DNA from: Saccharina japonica
Lineage: Eukaryota > Sar > Phaeophyceae > Laminariales > Laminariaceae
DNA: 64,000 bases
NCBI GenBank assembly: GCA_008828725.1
Contig: MEHQ01003606.1
Location: 204,534-268,533, forward strand
Direction: 5' to 3'
Shown piece by piece: positions 14,501-24,813 of the stretch (position 1 is its first letter; each line of letters opens with the position of its first letter). The position numbers and the translations under genes were made by a program. The notes beneath the pieces are model-generated. The model ran no database searches and was not told the DNA's origin. It was given only the letters and a program-made list of their open reading frames with translations.

Positions 14501-16837
14501 AGGGCACCTCGGTGCCTCGATGTGACGAGTATCTATCTCAACTATTACCGCCATTTTATCGAGTTGGTGCATATTCCCACGGGGCTGAGAAAACTTACAC
14601 GGATTAGCTTTAGAGACAGCAACGAGAATAGCCCGGAAAGGAGAGGATTGAAGTCAGCAGTATCGCGGTCGTCCGTCAGAGACGAGATATACACACACGT
14701 TAGCGCAACAACACGGTAACACACGGTAGCATACGGTTACATGCGGTAATAGACGCTAACAACAGTTTTCTCGAGAGGTGGCATACCTTGAGTTCGATGC
14801 CCTTGACGCACTTGACGATGAGGTGTCCGAACTTGGGTGCTGCGGCCGGCCTCGGAGGCTCTGAGCCCACTCGAGTACCGGGGGCCGGGGGGGGTGGGCC
14901 TCTCGCTGCGTGTCAAAACAGCCACCGTACGTACAGGCAGTGCAGGCATGGTAGTACAAGTAAGAAATAAAAAAGGAGGGTCATGAAGTAGATGCTGGCG
15001 ACATTTATCGATGCCCTCCCTCTCAGGCTGTCCACTGTCCACCCGTCAAAATCAAATAACGGGCGCTACGTATTCGTTATCAACCGTAGTTATGTGTCTC
15101 TGGAACTGATGGGATTAATGGAATTGATGACTCGTATTCCGAAACATCGCTCTGTCTTGACACAGAAACACTCTAAATCACCAAACGGCCCCAGTCTGTA
15201 CCCAGTACCAAGCACCAGGTACCGAGTACAGCACCTGCTTCGCGCAAGTGTCAACTCTGAGTGAGAGACAAAAACAACCTATCATTTGGTACAAACCTCA
15301 GCACCGGATTAAGGCAACGTGTGGCCATTTCGACGGAGCGACAACGACGAAGCTATCGTATTACCAACGGAACTATCACAACATGACCAACGACACCATC
15401 ACACCATCAACGAAACCAGCATACGAACACACCTGGAGGAGGACCTCTGGGAGGAGGACCGCGTGGCGGCGGTCCCCTGGGTGGCATCCCTCTTGGCGGT
15501 CCAGACGGGGGTCCCCTTGGTGGGGGTCCCCTCGGTGGGGGTCCCCTCGGTGGGGGCCCCCGCCCCCCCATATCCCCAGACCCAGACACCACCATGGCAC
15601 CCCCACCAGGGGGTGCCATCCCCGGCGGACCCCTTGCACCCACCATTCCAGGAGGCCCCATCCCTGGAGGGGGCCCTCTTGGAGGGGGGCCCCTGGGTGG
15701 GGGTCCCCTTGGAGACCCAGGCGGCATACCTCTCGCCTGCATTCCTGGCGGCATCCCCGCAGGTCCTCTCGGCGGGGGTCCCGTCGGCGGCGGTCCTCTT
15801 GGCGGAGGACCCCGAGCGGCATTTGCTCCGGCCATCCCTGGTGGGGGTCCCCTCGGGGGCCCTCCCGGAACCATCCCCGGCGGTCCCGATGGTGATCCCG
15901 GGGGTGGACCTCTAGGTGGAGGCCCTCTTGGCGGTGGCCCCCGTCCTCCAGCTGGGCTAGCAGGGGGTCCGCCGGGCGGAGGTCCTCGGGGAGGCGGTCC
16001 CCTAGGAGAAGGGGGTCCCCCCGGTGGTGGTCCCCGTCCTCCAGCCAGGCTGGCAGGGGGTCCCCCAGGTGGCGGCCCTCGAGGAGGGGGGCCCCTAGGA
16101 GGTGGTCCGGGTCCCGCTGGTGCTCCCGTTGGTGGGGCACCGGGTGCCCCAGGTGGAGGTCCTCGTGGGGGGGGGCCTCTAGGGGGTGCTCCCGTTGGTG
16201 GGGTGCCCGGTGCCCCAGGCGGGGGTCCTCGTGGGGGGGGACCTCTAGGGGGTGCTCCCGCTGGTGGGGTGCCCGGTGCCCCAGGCGGAGGCCCTCGTGG
16301 GGGGGGACCTCTAGGGGGTGCTCCCGCTGGTGGCGTTCCCGGTGCCCCAGGCGGAGGTCCTCGTGGGGGGGGACCTCTAGGAGATGCTCCCGCTGGTGGG
16401 GTTCCCGGTGCCCCAGGTGGAGGTCCTCGTGGGGGGGGACCTCTAGGAGATGCTCCCGCTGGTGGGGCTCCGGGTGCCCCAGTGGGAGGTCCTCTTGGGG
16501 GGGGGCCTCTAGGCGGTGCTCCTCTGGGTGGTGCCCCTGTAGCGGGTGGACCTGGAGGGGGGCCTCTAGGGGAGGAGGTCCCGGGCGGGCCACTAGGAGG
16601 AGGTCCCCGTGGTGCAGCTGCCGACGGTGGGCCGCCAGCCGGGGGACCGCCAGGCGGTGGACCTCGGGGAGGGGGGCCACGTGGAGGTGGCCCCCTTGGA
16701 GAGCCTGGGCCGGGACCTGCAGGAGGTCCTCCTGGAGGGGAGCCGCCTGGAGGAGGCCCTCTAGGTGGGGGTCCTCGAGGGGGGGGCCCTCTGGGTGGGG
16801 GCCCCCTCGGGGGGGGGGCTCCCGGTGGAGAGCTCAT
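2561..16837 (-). CDS. C2 plus six-EF-hand calcium-binding protein with a Pro/Arg/Gly-repeat N-terminus (15 exons, about 947 aa)
   Basis: Exons on the minus strand: 16837-15433, 14905-14787, 14406-14323, 13680-13555, 13025-12911, 12032-11911, 11011-10919, 10269-10210, 9577-9404, 8890-8840, 7781-7710, 6647-6588, 5200-5015, 3605-3488, 2619-2561. Each junction keeps phase and the sum is 948 codons including a TAG stop. Order: repeat head (1-468), C2 domain (about 495-616), Gly/Ala/Pro linker, EF-hands 1-2, a Gly/Pro spacer, a basic helix, EF-hands 3-6, ending in KKFPNILFPSTGK. By family knowledge such proteins sense Ca2+ and bind membrane through C2; the partner is unknown. The start is the ATG right after an in-frame TAG, but that TAG also looks like a splice acceptor, so an upstream exon is possible. 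All introns are GT-AG except a GC donor after exon 8. Exon 15 was found by looking for the glutamate needed at position 12 of EF6. I know no symbol for it. Confidence 0.9.
3649..4270. other. Assembly gap (622 N)
   Basis: A run of N follows a G homopolymer. It lies inside the intron between exons 14 and 13 of the C2/EF-hand gene, so the gene model is not interrupted by it, although the intron length is uncertain. Confidence 1.
5259..5334 (-). pseudogene. Truncated tandem duplicate of exon 13, with its splice acceptor
   Basis: This stretch repeats the first 75 or so bases of the real EF4 exon (5200-5015), including a usable CAG acceptor, and translates as VDPSPRYEGLFQLFDADRSG compared with VDPSPQCEGLFQLFDADRSG. 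It then leaves homology after ATCGATGCGCGAG and has no donor; reading on meets a stop about 14 codons later, before the true exon. It lies 58 bases upstream (in transcript sense) of the true exon. It is a decayed exon duplication or a potential poison exon. Confidence 0.8.
5983..6117. repeat. Degenerate tandem repeat, unit about 25 bp (ACCACGTGACAGGTTAA)
   Basis: About five copies of GTAACAGGTTAACAACCACG-like sequence inside the intron between exons 12 and 13 of the C2/EF-hand gene. Several copies carry CACGTG. Confidence 0.75.
6905..6992. repeat. 15-bp tandem repeat, unit TGCCATGCTGTTTAT
   Basis: Six nearly identical copies in intron 11 of the C2/EF-hand gene. Confidence 0.9.
7064..7300. 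repeat. Tandem repeat of GACTATTAGT/GACTATTACT
   Basis: About 24 copies of a 9-10 base unit in intron 11 of the C2/EF-hand gene. Confidence 0.9.
7927..8096. repeat. Pentanucleotide microsatellite (AGAGT)n
   Basis: About 32 copies with few interruptions, in intron 10 of the C2/EF-hand gene. Confidence 0.95.
10343..10642. repeat. Hexanucleotide repeat (GTTGAT)n, degenerate
   Basis: About 50 imperfect copies of TTGATG/TTGGTG in intron 7 of the C2/EF-hand gene; produces a spurious ML-repeat frame. Confidence 0.9.
12165..12243. repeat. (GATGAT)n-type microsatellite
   Basis: Imperfect GAT/GAC triplets in intron 5 of the C2/EF-hand gene. Confidence 0.8.
12424..12540. repeat. About 58-bp direct repeat, two copies
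   Basis: Both copies begin TGCTTGTGACTGTCTTGTGG and end near GCCACGCCATG, in intron 5 of the C2/EF-hand gene. Confidence 0.85.
12688..12862. repeat. About 58-bp tandem repeat, three copies
   Basis: Each copy contains CGTCGCTGGAAACCGCCA and ends with CACGTGCAG; in intron 5, close to exon 5 of the C2/EF-hand gene. Confidence 0.8.
12911..14905 (-). other. C2 domain spread over exons 2-5
   Basis: The joined exons read GHLIVKCVKGIELK, AGSGMFGKADPYCKIVIG, NPVWNEEHAFEI, EILDKENVGQDKFMGELK and KIHVAVKFERP. These are the beta-strands and calcium loops of a C2 domain of about 120 residues. The ADPY aspartate of loop 1 and the two aspartates of LDKENVGQDKF in loop 3 are present. The first loop-1 aspartate seems replaced (AGSGMFGKAD), so calcium binding may be weaker than in synaptotagmin-type C2 domains. 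Introns fall between strands, mostly in phase 0. Confidence 0.9.
15433..16837 (-). other. Pro/Arg/Gly-repeat exon (residues 1-468) of the C2/EF-hand protein
   Basis: This 1.4-kb GC-rich exon is almost entirely built from GPPPRGPPP-like units, with longer sub-repeats around 16130-16500 of about 60 bases (GAPPRGPPPRGPP followed by GAPGTPPAG). It is a low-complexity, positively charged, extended or phase-separating type of segment, not a folded domain. Both other frames on this strand and one plus-strand frame are also open here because of the repeat, but only this frame joins in phase (one base left over) to the C2 exon at 14905. The repeat is prone to length change by slippage, so copy number may differ between individuals or be mis-assembled. 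Confidence 0.85.
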
Positions 16838-18707
16838 CTAGTATCGATCTTGAAGAATGGCGACTTTTCCTTTTTGTGGTTCTTAGCCCCTCACGGGCGA
16901 AGAACGCTGTCGAGGGGGCCTTGGCGTGTACCTCGTGCAGGTTAAGAGCGGTAAGAAAGGAAACACGGCCAATCAATGCAACTAAACTTCCTCAGTAGTA
17001 GTGGCGCGCATCCTGCACCCTGTAGCGCGCTCTTTCACGGTGTGTTGGTGGCTCGAATGTTCTTGGTTATTGATTTTTTCGAGCTCCGCAGATTGGTTGC
17101 TCAGCTTAGGGTCTATCCTTCCCGCAGCCGGCAGTGGAACGTTTCGGTAGGGGCGCCGGATACGCTGCGATAAGGAAAGGCGCACGCTTGGTTTGCGGAC
17201 ACTTCGTGGTGACGATAAACGGTATACTGTACAATAGTGTATATGCAACTAAATTCATGTGATATATACTTCGTTTACTCTGAATAATTGGCAATGTACT
17301 TTTGGTTCTATGGATTTTTTGCGGACGCTGGTCGGCGTATCATACACATGCGGGATAATCCTGCGCCAACAAACCGGTCAAGGATACAAGTAGTTTAAAC
17401 ACAGCAGTGGGATATGCTGCTCTGCAATCAGCACTGCTTTACCGCAAGACTGCATCATCGCCAGAAACAAAGTGACAGTAACCCGTTATACTCTCTAACC
17501 TTGGTCTAACCTCGAACCGACTTGTTTTACTCAACTGGCAACTAAAACAAACTACAAGACCGGCTGTAGTAAACGAACGTAACCCACGTACTTACTATCA
17601 TACAACCGTACCAGTATCAATAATAGTCTGAGGTCGTACCTGGTAATTATCAACAAATCGCAGCTTGTTGTCGCACAACCATTTCACCGTACGTACATGT
17701 TCGTATACGTCGAAGTGTATGTCGACTACAGTACGTACTGTATATACGTATACAGGTAGGCATGTCGACTATTAATACGTAATAGTATGCAGTTACCGCA
17801 GGAGCTCCTTGTTATTACTATTTGGAAACAAATACCATTCCAAATCACTCCAAGCTACGTACGAGTACGATCCAAGCTGGAAAGTATTACGTACGTACAG
17901 GGGTATGAGTGCCGGTCGTTTTCGACGGAGAGAGTCAGATTCGGTACGCACGTACATACTCGTATGGGAGCTGTAGTCTACAGCTATACGAAACAGCAGT
18001 GCTCCGCATTCTTACACACATGATATTATAGTCGTACGCGTATCCCTGGTACGATATATATGACACGCGCATAATACATGCGACGTTGGATCATGTGCGG
18101 CGTACGGCCTTCCGTCTCAAGCTCGTAATTCGCGATGCTCTACGAGTACTCTTGCAAGATGGATAGGCTATGGTGCTACTACCATTCCAGGCAACGCGCA
18201 TTCAGCAAAACAGCGCTTTTCACGTGAGACTTGTACCAGGCACACGTTGCTACCAAGCCAAACAGCCCTCCCTCCAGCCCTCCAGCCCTCCAGCCCTTCA
18301 GAGAGCAAACCACGCAGCGACGCATGGGTGTACCGGACACGCCGAAGCTCACCTTTGAAAACACACTGAGGATTCGTTAGGGATTGACGTGGCACAGCAC
18401 GCCACGCCGCCTACAGGGGCTCTGATATGCCCCAGCTAACAGCATGCACTGGGGAGGCAACCCCACGAGTTCTTGTTGAGGCCATGCGGTTTTGATGCGG
18501 TGCCCAACACGAGCATGACAGTCCGGAACCACAGTCGAGATTCGAGCCTCTATGGAAAATGCGGCATAATTTGGCGAAAGGCACGCGACGTTACATGCGG
18601 TGCAATAAGGTTTTCCACAATTATGCAATGGCCGTACATTCGAGGGGAGGATTGGAGGGTAAAGTAACGCAACGCTGACTGCGTGCGCTGTGGGTGCTAT
18701 CTGTCAG
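16838..18707. promoter_or_regulatory. Divergent spacer between the C2/EF-hand gene and the ALKBH8-like gene
   Basis: No exon could be assigned. This interval must hold the promoter of the minus-strand gene and probably the promoter and 5' exon(s) of the plus-strand gene, since the first recognised ALKBH8-like exon starts in the middle of a codon. No TATA box or other core element stands out clearly enough to place. Confidence 0.4.
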
Positions 18708-20163
18708 CGGTAGCGAGACTACCAAACTGATGGAGGAACCTAATGGCGACATGATCACCTCAGGCGTCGATGGGATTTGTTTGGTTCCTGGTTCGACCGC
18801 TTTTAAGATGTACGAGAGTGTCATTCCGGAAGGCCTTTTGTACGAGACGTCTCTTTTCCTGGAATCGCTGCTGCTTGCGGCTACAACTGGCGAGGTGAGG
18901 TGGCGTTGCAGCAGCACTGCTACAGAAGTACCGTACCCGCTCGATAGCCACCCTTCCATGCCCTTGTATCCAGTATCGAGTACCTGACAATGCCGCATCG
19001 TCCATTCTTCATCTTGCACTGTCTGTTGCTCCAATTGTTTCTTCGCGGAAAGATACGACCATCGGCTACGTACTCTAAAACATGAGCAAAGCATACGCTG
19101 TACGCGCAGCGCTACGGACGAGTACGAGTACTGCTAAGAGTCCACAGCTACTCGCTGCTACGTGCACTGCAGCAGCACACACCGCATGTGCTACTACGAT
19201 ACATATTGCTGCTGTTGCTGTTGCTTCTACTGCTACTGCTACTATTGCTGTGCCTCTCTGTATATGTATGCACGGCAGCGACAACTGATGGGGAGGACGC
19301 TGCTGGATCCGAAGAAGGACAGCAAGTGGGAGCGAGGGCGAACGCGCCAAGCGCTTCACTTCGGCTGCCATGTTAGAGCCGGAAGAGCAGTCGGCGCCGA
19401 GGTGCGCCATTCGTATCGTACACTGATCCTATACGAGTACGAGGTAGTCTACGCAAGTAGAGTCGACACGGGGTACAGCAGTACAGCAGTCCAAGTACTC
19501 TACTACTGAACATGTACATAACAGGTACCAGGTATGTATCATATTATAGAATCGCCTAGGCTAACCCCAGCCTCGATCTAAATCCCCGTTCTTTATTCCC
19601 CTTGGCAACGGTAACTGGAATGAGCGCGTTATTATTCGCGACGCCTAGCTCACAACGAGCACTAAATTGACTCCGTGGCGCGTACTCTGGGTGTTCAAAG
19701 TCGTGAAATCTGGCAAGTAATCGCGGGGAGAGGCTGTTCGGCCAGCCATAGCCAAGCAGGACAATGGAAACCCACACGCATACAATCTGGGCCTCACAGC
19801 AGGGAGAAGAAGCAGCGGCAGCTCGTCCACGCTGCTACCACATAATAACTGGTCTGCGATCCACATCTGATAACTGTTAAACGCAATCCACAGATTAGGT
19901 AAAGTGGCACACTATATTATGCCGGCATCCGGGCGGAGCCCTTGTAGCCGACAAAAAAATACACACTATATTATGCCGGCATCCAGGCGGAGCCCTTGTA
20001 GCCGACAAAAAAATACAAAGCCGATCCACCCACTCACTACAACAACAAACAGTAGTGTAATTTCAGTGTACAGCACCACAGTAGAGTACGAACAGCAGTA
20101 AGTAGTAGAATGCAAGTGGTAACAGTAACATGGTATGGTGCAATCAATATAGCACGTACGTAC

Positions 20164-20201
<38 letters not shown>

Positions 20202-23200
20202 GCGGCGGGTGCTACGGATTTTGTACAGCAACCACACCAGTCTTACCGCATGATACGTCCAGCAGTGGTCCGGCAGCAGAGAGGGGAGAGGGGCTAATCA
20301 ATAATGTAGTGGTACCCTGCCGAACTATGCCACCACAGTATGATAGGGCGGGACCGGTATATTAGCGAACAAAAACAAAAATATCAAAGAATAACTGGAA
20401 CTGGGCCACGATCCACACCCTATCTATACTCGTAGCGCAATTCACAGATCAGGTAAATTAAATTAACGCACTATCTGCCGGCATCCATGCGGAGCCCTTG
20501 TAGCAGAAACAAAAAATAGGGTCGGCTACCACGAACAGGTACGAACGTAGTCATCTACGTACCAACCGACTCACCGACACCCACCCATCCACACACTGCA
20601 ACAGTAGTAGTGTAGTATACAGCAGCACAGTACGTACAGCAGTAGTAGTAGTATATAACCCATCTACAGCAGCAACAGCAGCAGCAGTCCAGAAAATAGC
20701 AGCACGTTCTGCCAACAGACGAGTACTGCTGTACGTACCGAGCGATTATGATACTGTGATACAGCACACATACGTAATGCAGCCTGAAAAAACAGAAAAT
20801 CAACAAATATCTACGTATGTATGTATGTATGCTCTCAGTTTATCACACGGCCACCGAGAGCTGGCAAAATCACCACGGCCAAGACAAAACAAGCGCTACC
20901 CGCCTGGTCCGCCGGCGTCATGAGTACTTGAACCACGATAGTAGTGTTGGTATTTAGGAGTCGCGGGGCCGGTACCTGCTGCAGTCGTTATCGGCGTAGA
21001 GGGTGATGGTCTTGCAACAAAATAACTCAATTTTTGCCAGCAGCCTTCCTATGATACGAAGTACTATGATACAGCATACGAAAGAGATGAGATTGATAGC
21101 TATCTACGAGCACGAGTACTGCCACCGAGAGCTGGCAAAACCACCACGGCCAAGACAAAACAAACGCTACCTGCCTGGTCCGGTGGCGTCATGGGTACTG
21201 GAACCACGATAGTGTTGGTATTCAGGAGTCGCGGGGTTGGTACCTGCCGCAGTCGTTATCGGCGTAGAGGGTGATGGTCTTGCAACAAAAGGACTCAAAG
21301 TTTGCCAGCAGCCTTCCTATGATACGAAGTACTATGATACAGCATACGAAAGAGATGAGATTGATAGCTATCTACGAGTATGAGTACTGCTGTAGTACCG
21401 AGACTATGATACAGCATACGTAGCCAAGACAAAACAAGCGCTACCCGCCTGGTCCGCCGGCGTCATGGGTACTTGAACCACGACAGTAGTGTTGGTATTT
21501 AGGAGTCGCGGGGCCGGTACCTGCTGCAGTCGTTATCGGCGTAGAGGGTGATGGTCTTGCCACAAAATAACTCAAATTTTGCCAGCAGCCTTCCTATGAC
21601 ACGAAGTACTATGATACAGCACACGAAAGAGATGAGATTGATAGCTATCTACGAGCACGAGTACTGCCACCGAGAGCTGGCAAAACCACCACGGCCAAGG
21701 CAAAAAAAACGCTACCCGCCTGGTCCGGTGGCGTCATGGGTACTGGAACCACGATAGTGTTGGTATTTAGGAGTCGCCGGGTCGGTACCTGCCGCAGTCG
21801 TTATCGGCGTAGAGGGTGATGATCTTGCAACAAAATAACTCAAAGTTTGCCAGCAGCCTTCCTATGATACGAAGTACTACGATACAGCATACGAAAGAGA
21901 TGAGATTGATAGCTATCTACGAGTACGAGCTATCTACAGCATACGTATCATACGTGCCGAGCAATGAGTCATGATTATGATCAAAATTCGGAAATAATGT
22001 AATCATGTGGAATAATCAAGGTTTGGTGATGCTTATTCGTACCCATCAAGCATGAAAATGAACAAATCACCACATTAATGTTGCTTTAATTAGTCTTGGA
22101 AAAAGAGACCTTGGTCTTTAATCGAGTGAATAACGATTGAAAAGCGGTAAAAAAAGCGGCGACAGATAACGGCGGTCAGATAATCACGGTTAAATAACCG
22201 CGGTCAAGAAAATATAGAGGTATTTCAGAGCCGAAACAGAAACTAAACTCTAAAGGGATTTATAGTTGTATGGTACCGGGTATATACGAAGTACGTACGG
22301 AATCATCCGGCTGCTTTGAAGTGTTGTCATTTGAAATGTTGCACAGATGCTCCGAGTATACTCGGAGTATCGAGTATTTTTCGTACTCCGAGTGCTCAGA
22401 GTATTAGAGTACTGGTGGCCTAAATACTCGGAGTACTTGGAGTATGAGCAGTACTGAATGCCCAAATACTCCGAGTACTGGGAGTATGAGCAGTACTTAT
22501 ACTCGAGTACAAGCAGTACTCGGAGTACAAACATCTCAATTACTCGGAGTACTCCGAGTATCGAGAGTATTGAACACCGAAATACTGCGAGTACACAAAG
22601 TACCTGAAGTATTTTTTTCTCTAAAATACTCTAAATTATACTCGCAGGTATTGGGAGCATCTGTGAATTTTGAAATGCTATAAGCGCCAGTCACATGCTC
22701 CCAGAACCTGGGGGCAATGACGGCCGAGTCTTTAAAACGATGCAAAGATGCTCCTAACGTACTTCACACTCCGAGTATACTCCGAGTATCGTGTACATTT
22801 CGTACTCCGAGTACTTAAGAGTATTAGAGTACTGGCGGCCTGAATACTCGGAGTACTTGGAGTATGAGCAGTACTGAAGCCCCAAATACTTGGAGTACAA
22901 GGAGTACCCGCAGTATCGGACCCCGAAATACTCCGAGTGCAAGCAGTATCGAGAGTGTTCATACCCGAAATACTCCGAGTACGAGCAGTATCCCGGAGTA
23001 TCGAACCCCAAAATACTCCGAGTACATGAAGTACCTGAAGTAGTTTATCTCCAATACTCGTTACTTTACTCCAAGGTACTCGGAGCTTCTGTGAAATGTT
23101 GCGCAGATGCTCCGAGTACCTTGGAGTAAAGTGCCGAGTATTGGAGATTAAATACTTCAGGTACTCCGTGTACTCGGAGTATTTCGGGGTTCGATATTCC

Positions 23201-24146
23201 GGTATACTGCTCGTACTCGGAGTATTTCGATATGAAGACTGTCGATACTGCTTGTACTCGGAGTATTTGGGGGTCCGATACTGCGGGTACTCCTTGTACT
23301 CGCAGTATTTGGGGTTTCAGTACAGTACTGCTCATACTCCAAGTACTCCGAGTATTCAGGCCGCCAGTACTCTAATACTCTTAAGTACTCAGAGTACGAA
23401 ATGTACTCGATACTCGGAGTATACTCGGAGTGTGAAGTATAGTAGGAGCATATTTGCATCATTTTAAAGACTCGGCCGTCATTGCCCCCAGGTTCTGGGA
23501 GCATGTGACTGGCGTTTATAGCATTTCAAAATCCACAGATGCTCCCATTACCTGGGAGTATAACTAGAGTATTTTCAAGAAAAAAATACTTCAGGTACTT
23601 TGTGTACTCGCAGTTTTTCGGTGTTTCAATACTCTCGATACTCGGAGTACTCCGAGTAATTGAGATGTTTGTACTACTCGAGGATAAGTACTGCTCATAC
23701 TCCCAGTACTCGGAGTATTTGGGCCTGCAGTACTGCTCATACTCCAAGTACCCCGAGTATGTAGGCCACCAGTACTCTAATACTCTCAGTACTCGGAGTA
23801 CGATACTCGATACTCCCAGTATACTCGGAGTATCGAGTATACTCGGAGCATCTGTGAATGCTGTCACGCGTACTATTGACTCCTGTGTATACGAAGTTTA
23901 CGTGTATGGTACAAACGGGGGGCTGCGAGGCAAGAAGTCTTACAGTAATACTCGTAGTATTCATAGTAGTCTTTTACTCCCGGCATGTGCGTATGATATG
24001 CCTGGTATACCGGTGTGTAATCATATGTACTGTTTCGCTGCGCACAAATAACAACGACAAAGGCACATCAGAAGCCGCAATTAATTACCAGGTACTAGCA
24101 GCAGTGCGTAGCAGAGCACGGCTAGCGGTGGTAGTAGCATTGTATC

Positions 24147-24178
<32 letters not shown>

Positions 24179-24754
24179 GAGTAGTAGTAATAGTAGTAGT
24201 AGTAGTAGTAGTAGCAGTACTCCTATATAGCAGTAGGAGTAGCAGTAGGAGTAGCCGGGCGGAATAAGCGTTGTGAGACCGTGAGACTAGGATACCATGA
24301 AACTACGAGCTGACCTACTGTTACTATCAATATGAATAGTAACTACAGCAATGTGATGTATATTGTCTATTTCTGGTAGGGGTGATTGCGTATTGATCCT
24401 ACTATTATTCGCCCCGATGGTCTAGTGGTACCCTCGAACGCTTCTAAGAGCTTGTTTCCGGGGATCGAGTCTCACGTGGGTCGAACTTTTGAGTTTATTT
24501 GCAAAAACAAAATAAAAACGGAATCATCTGCTGAGAGCGCATACGTAGTAGCGTGGGTAGGCACAGTTCGATGCAAGTCGACGAGGGAAGAAAGGGCCGA
24601 TGTCTTCTCGCGATAAAAATGCAAGGCGCGAACCGTAGTGGGGGGGGAGGGAGAGGAGCCTACTTTGTGACCCCAGATCTGAGTCACGACTAGGAAGGAG
24701 AGAGAAAAGAAAGGCGAAGATAATAAAAGGGATGTTTTTTTTTAACAATAATAA

Positions 24755-24813
<59 letters not shown>

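Noticed and set aside
15594-16841. 415-codon plus-strand frame (GGPLGGG repeats) and two overlapping frames
   Set aside because: Shadow of the Pro/Arg/Gly exon; only the minus frame joins in phase to the C2 exons.
18621-19094. 157-codon minus-strand frame opposite ALKBH8 exon 1
   Set aside because: The plus strand has good splice borders, matching phases and collinearity with ALKBH8; the minus frame is then a shadow.
22250-24051. Several 80-170-codon frames rich in Tyr, Ser and Glu on both strands
   Set aside because: They arise from the TACTCGGAGTA palindrome array and mirror one another.
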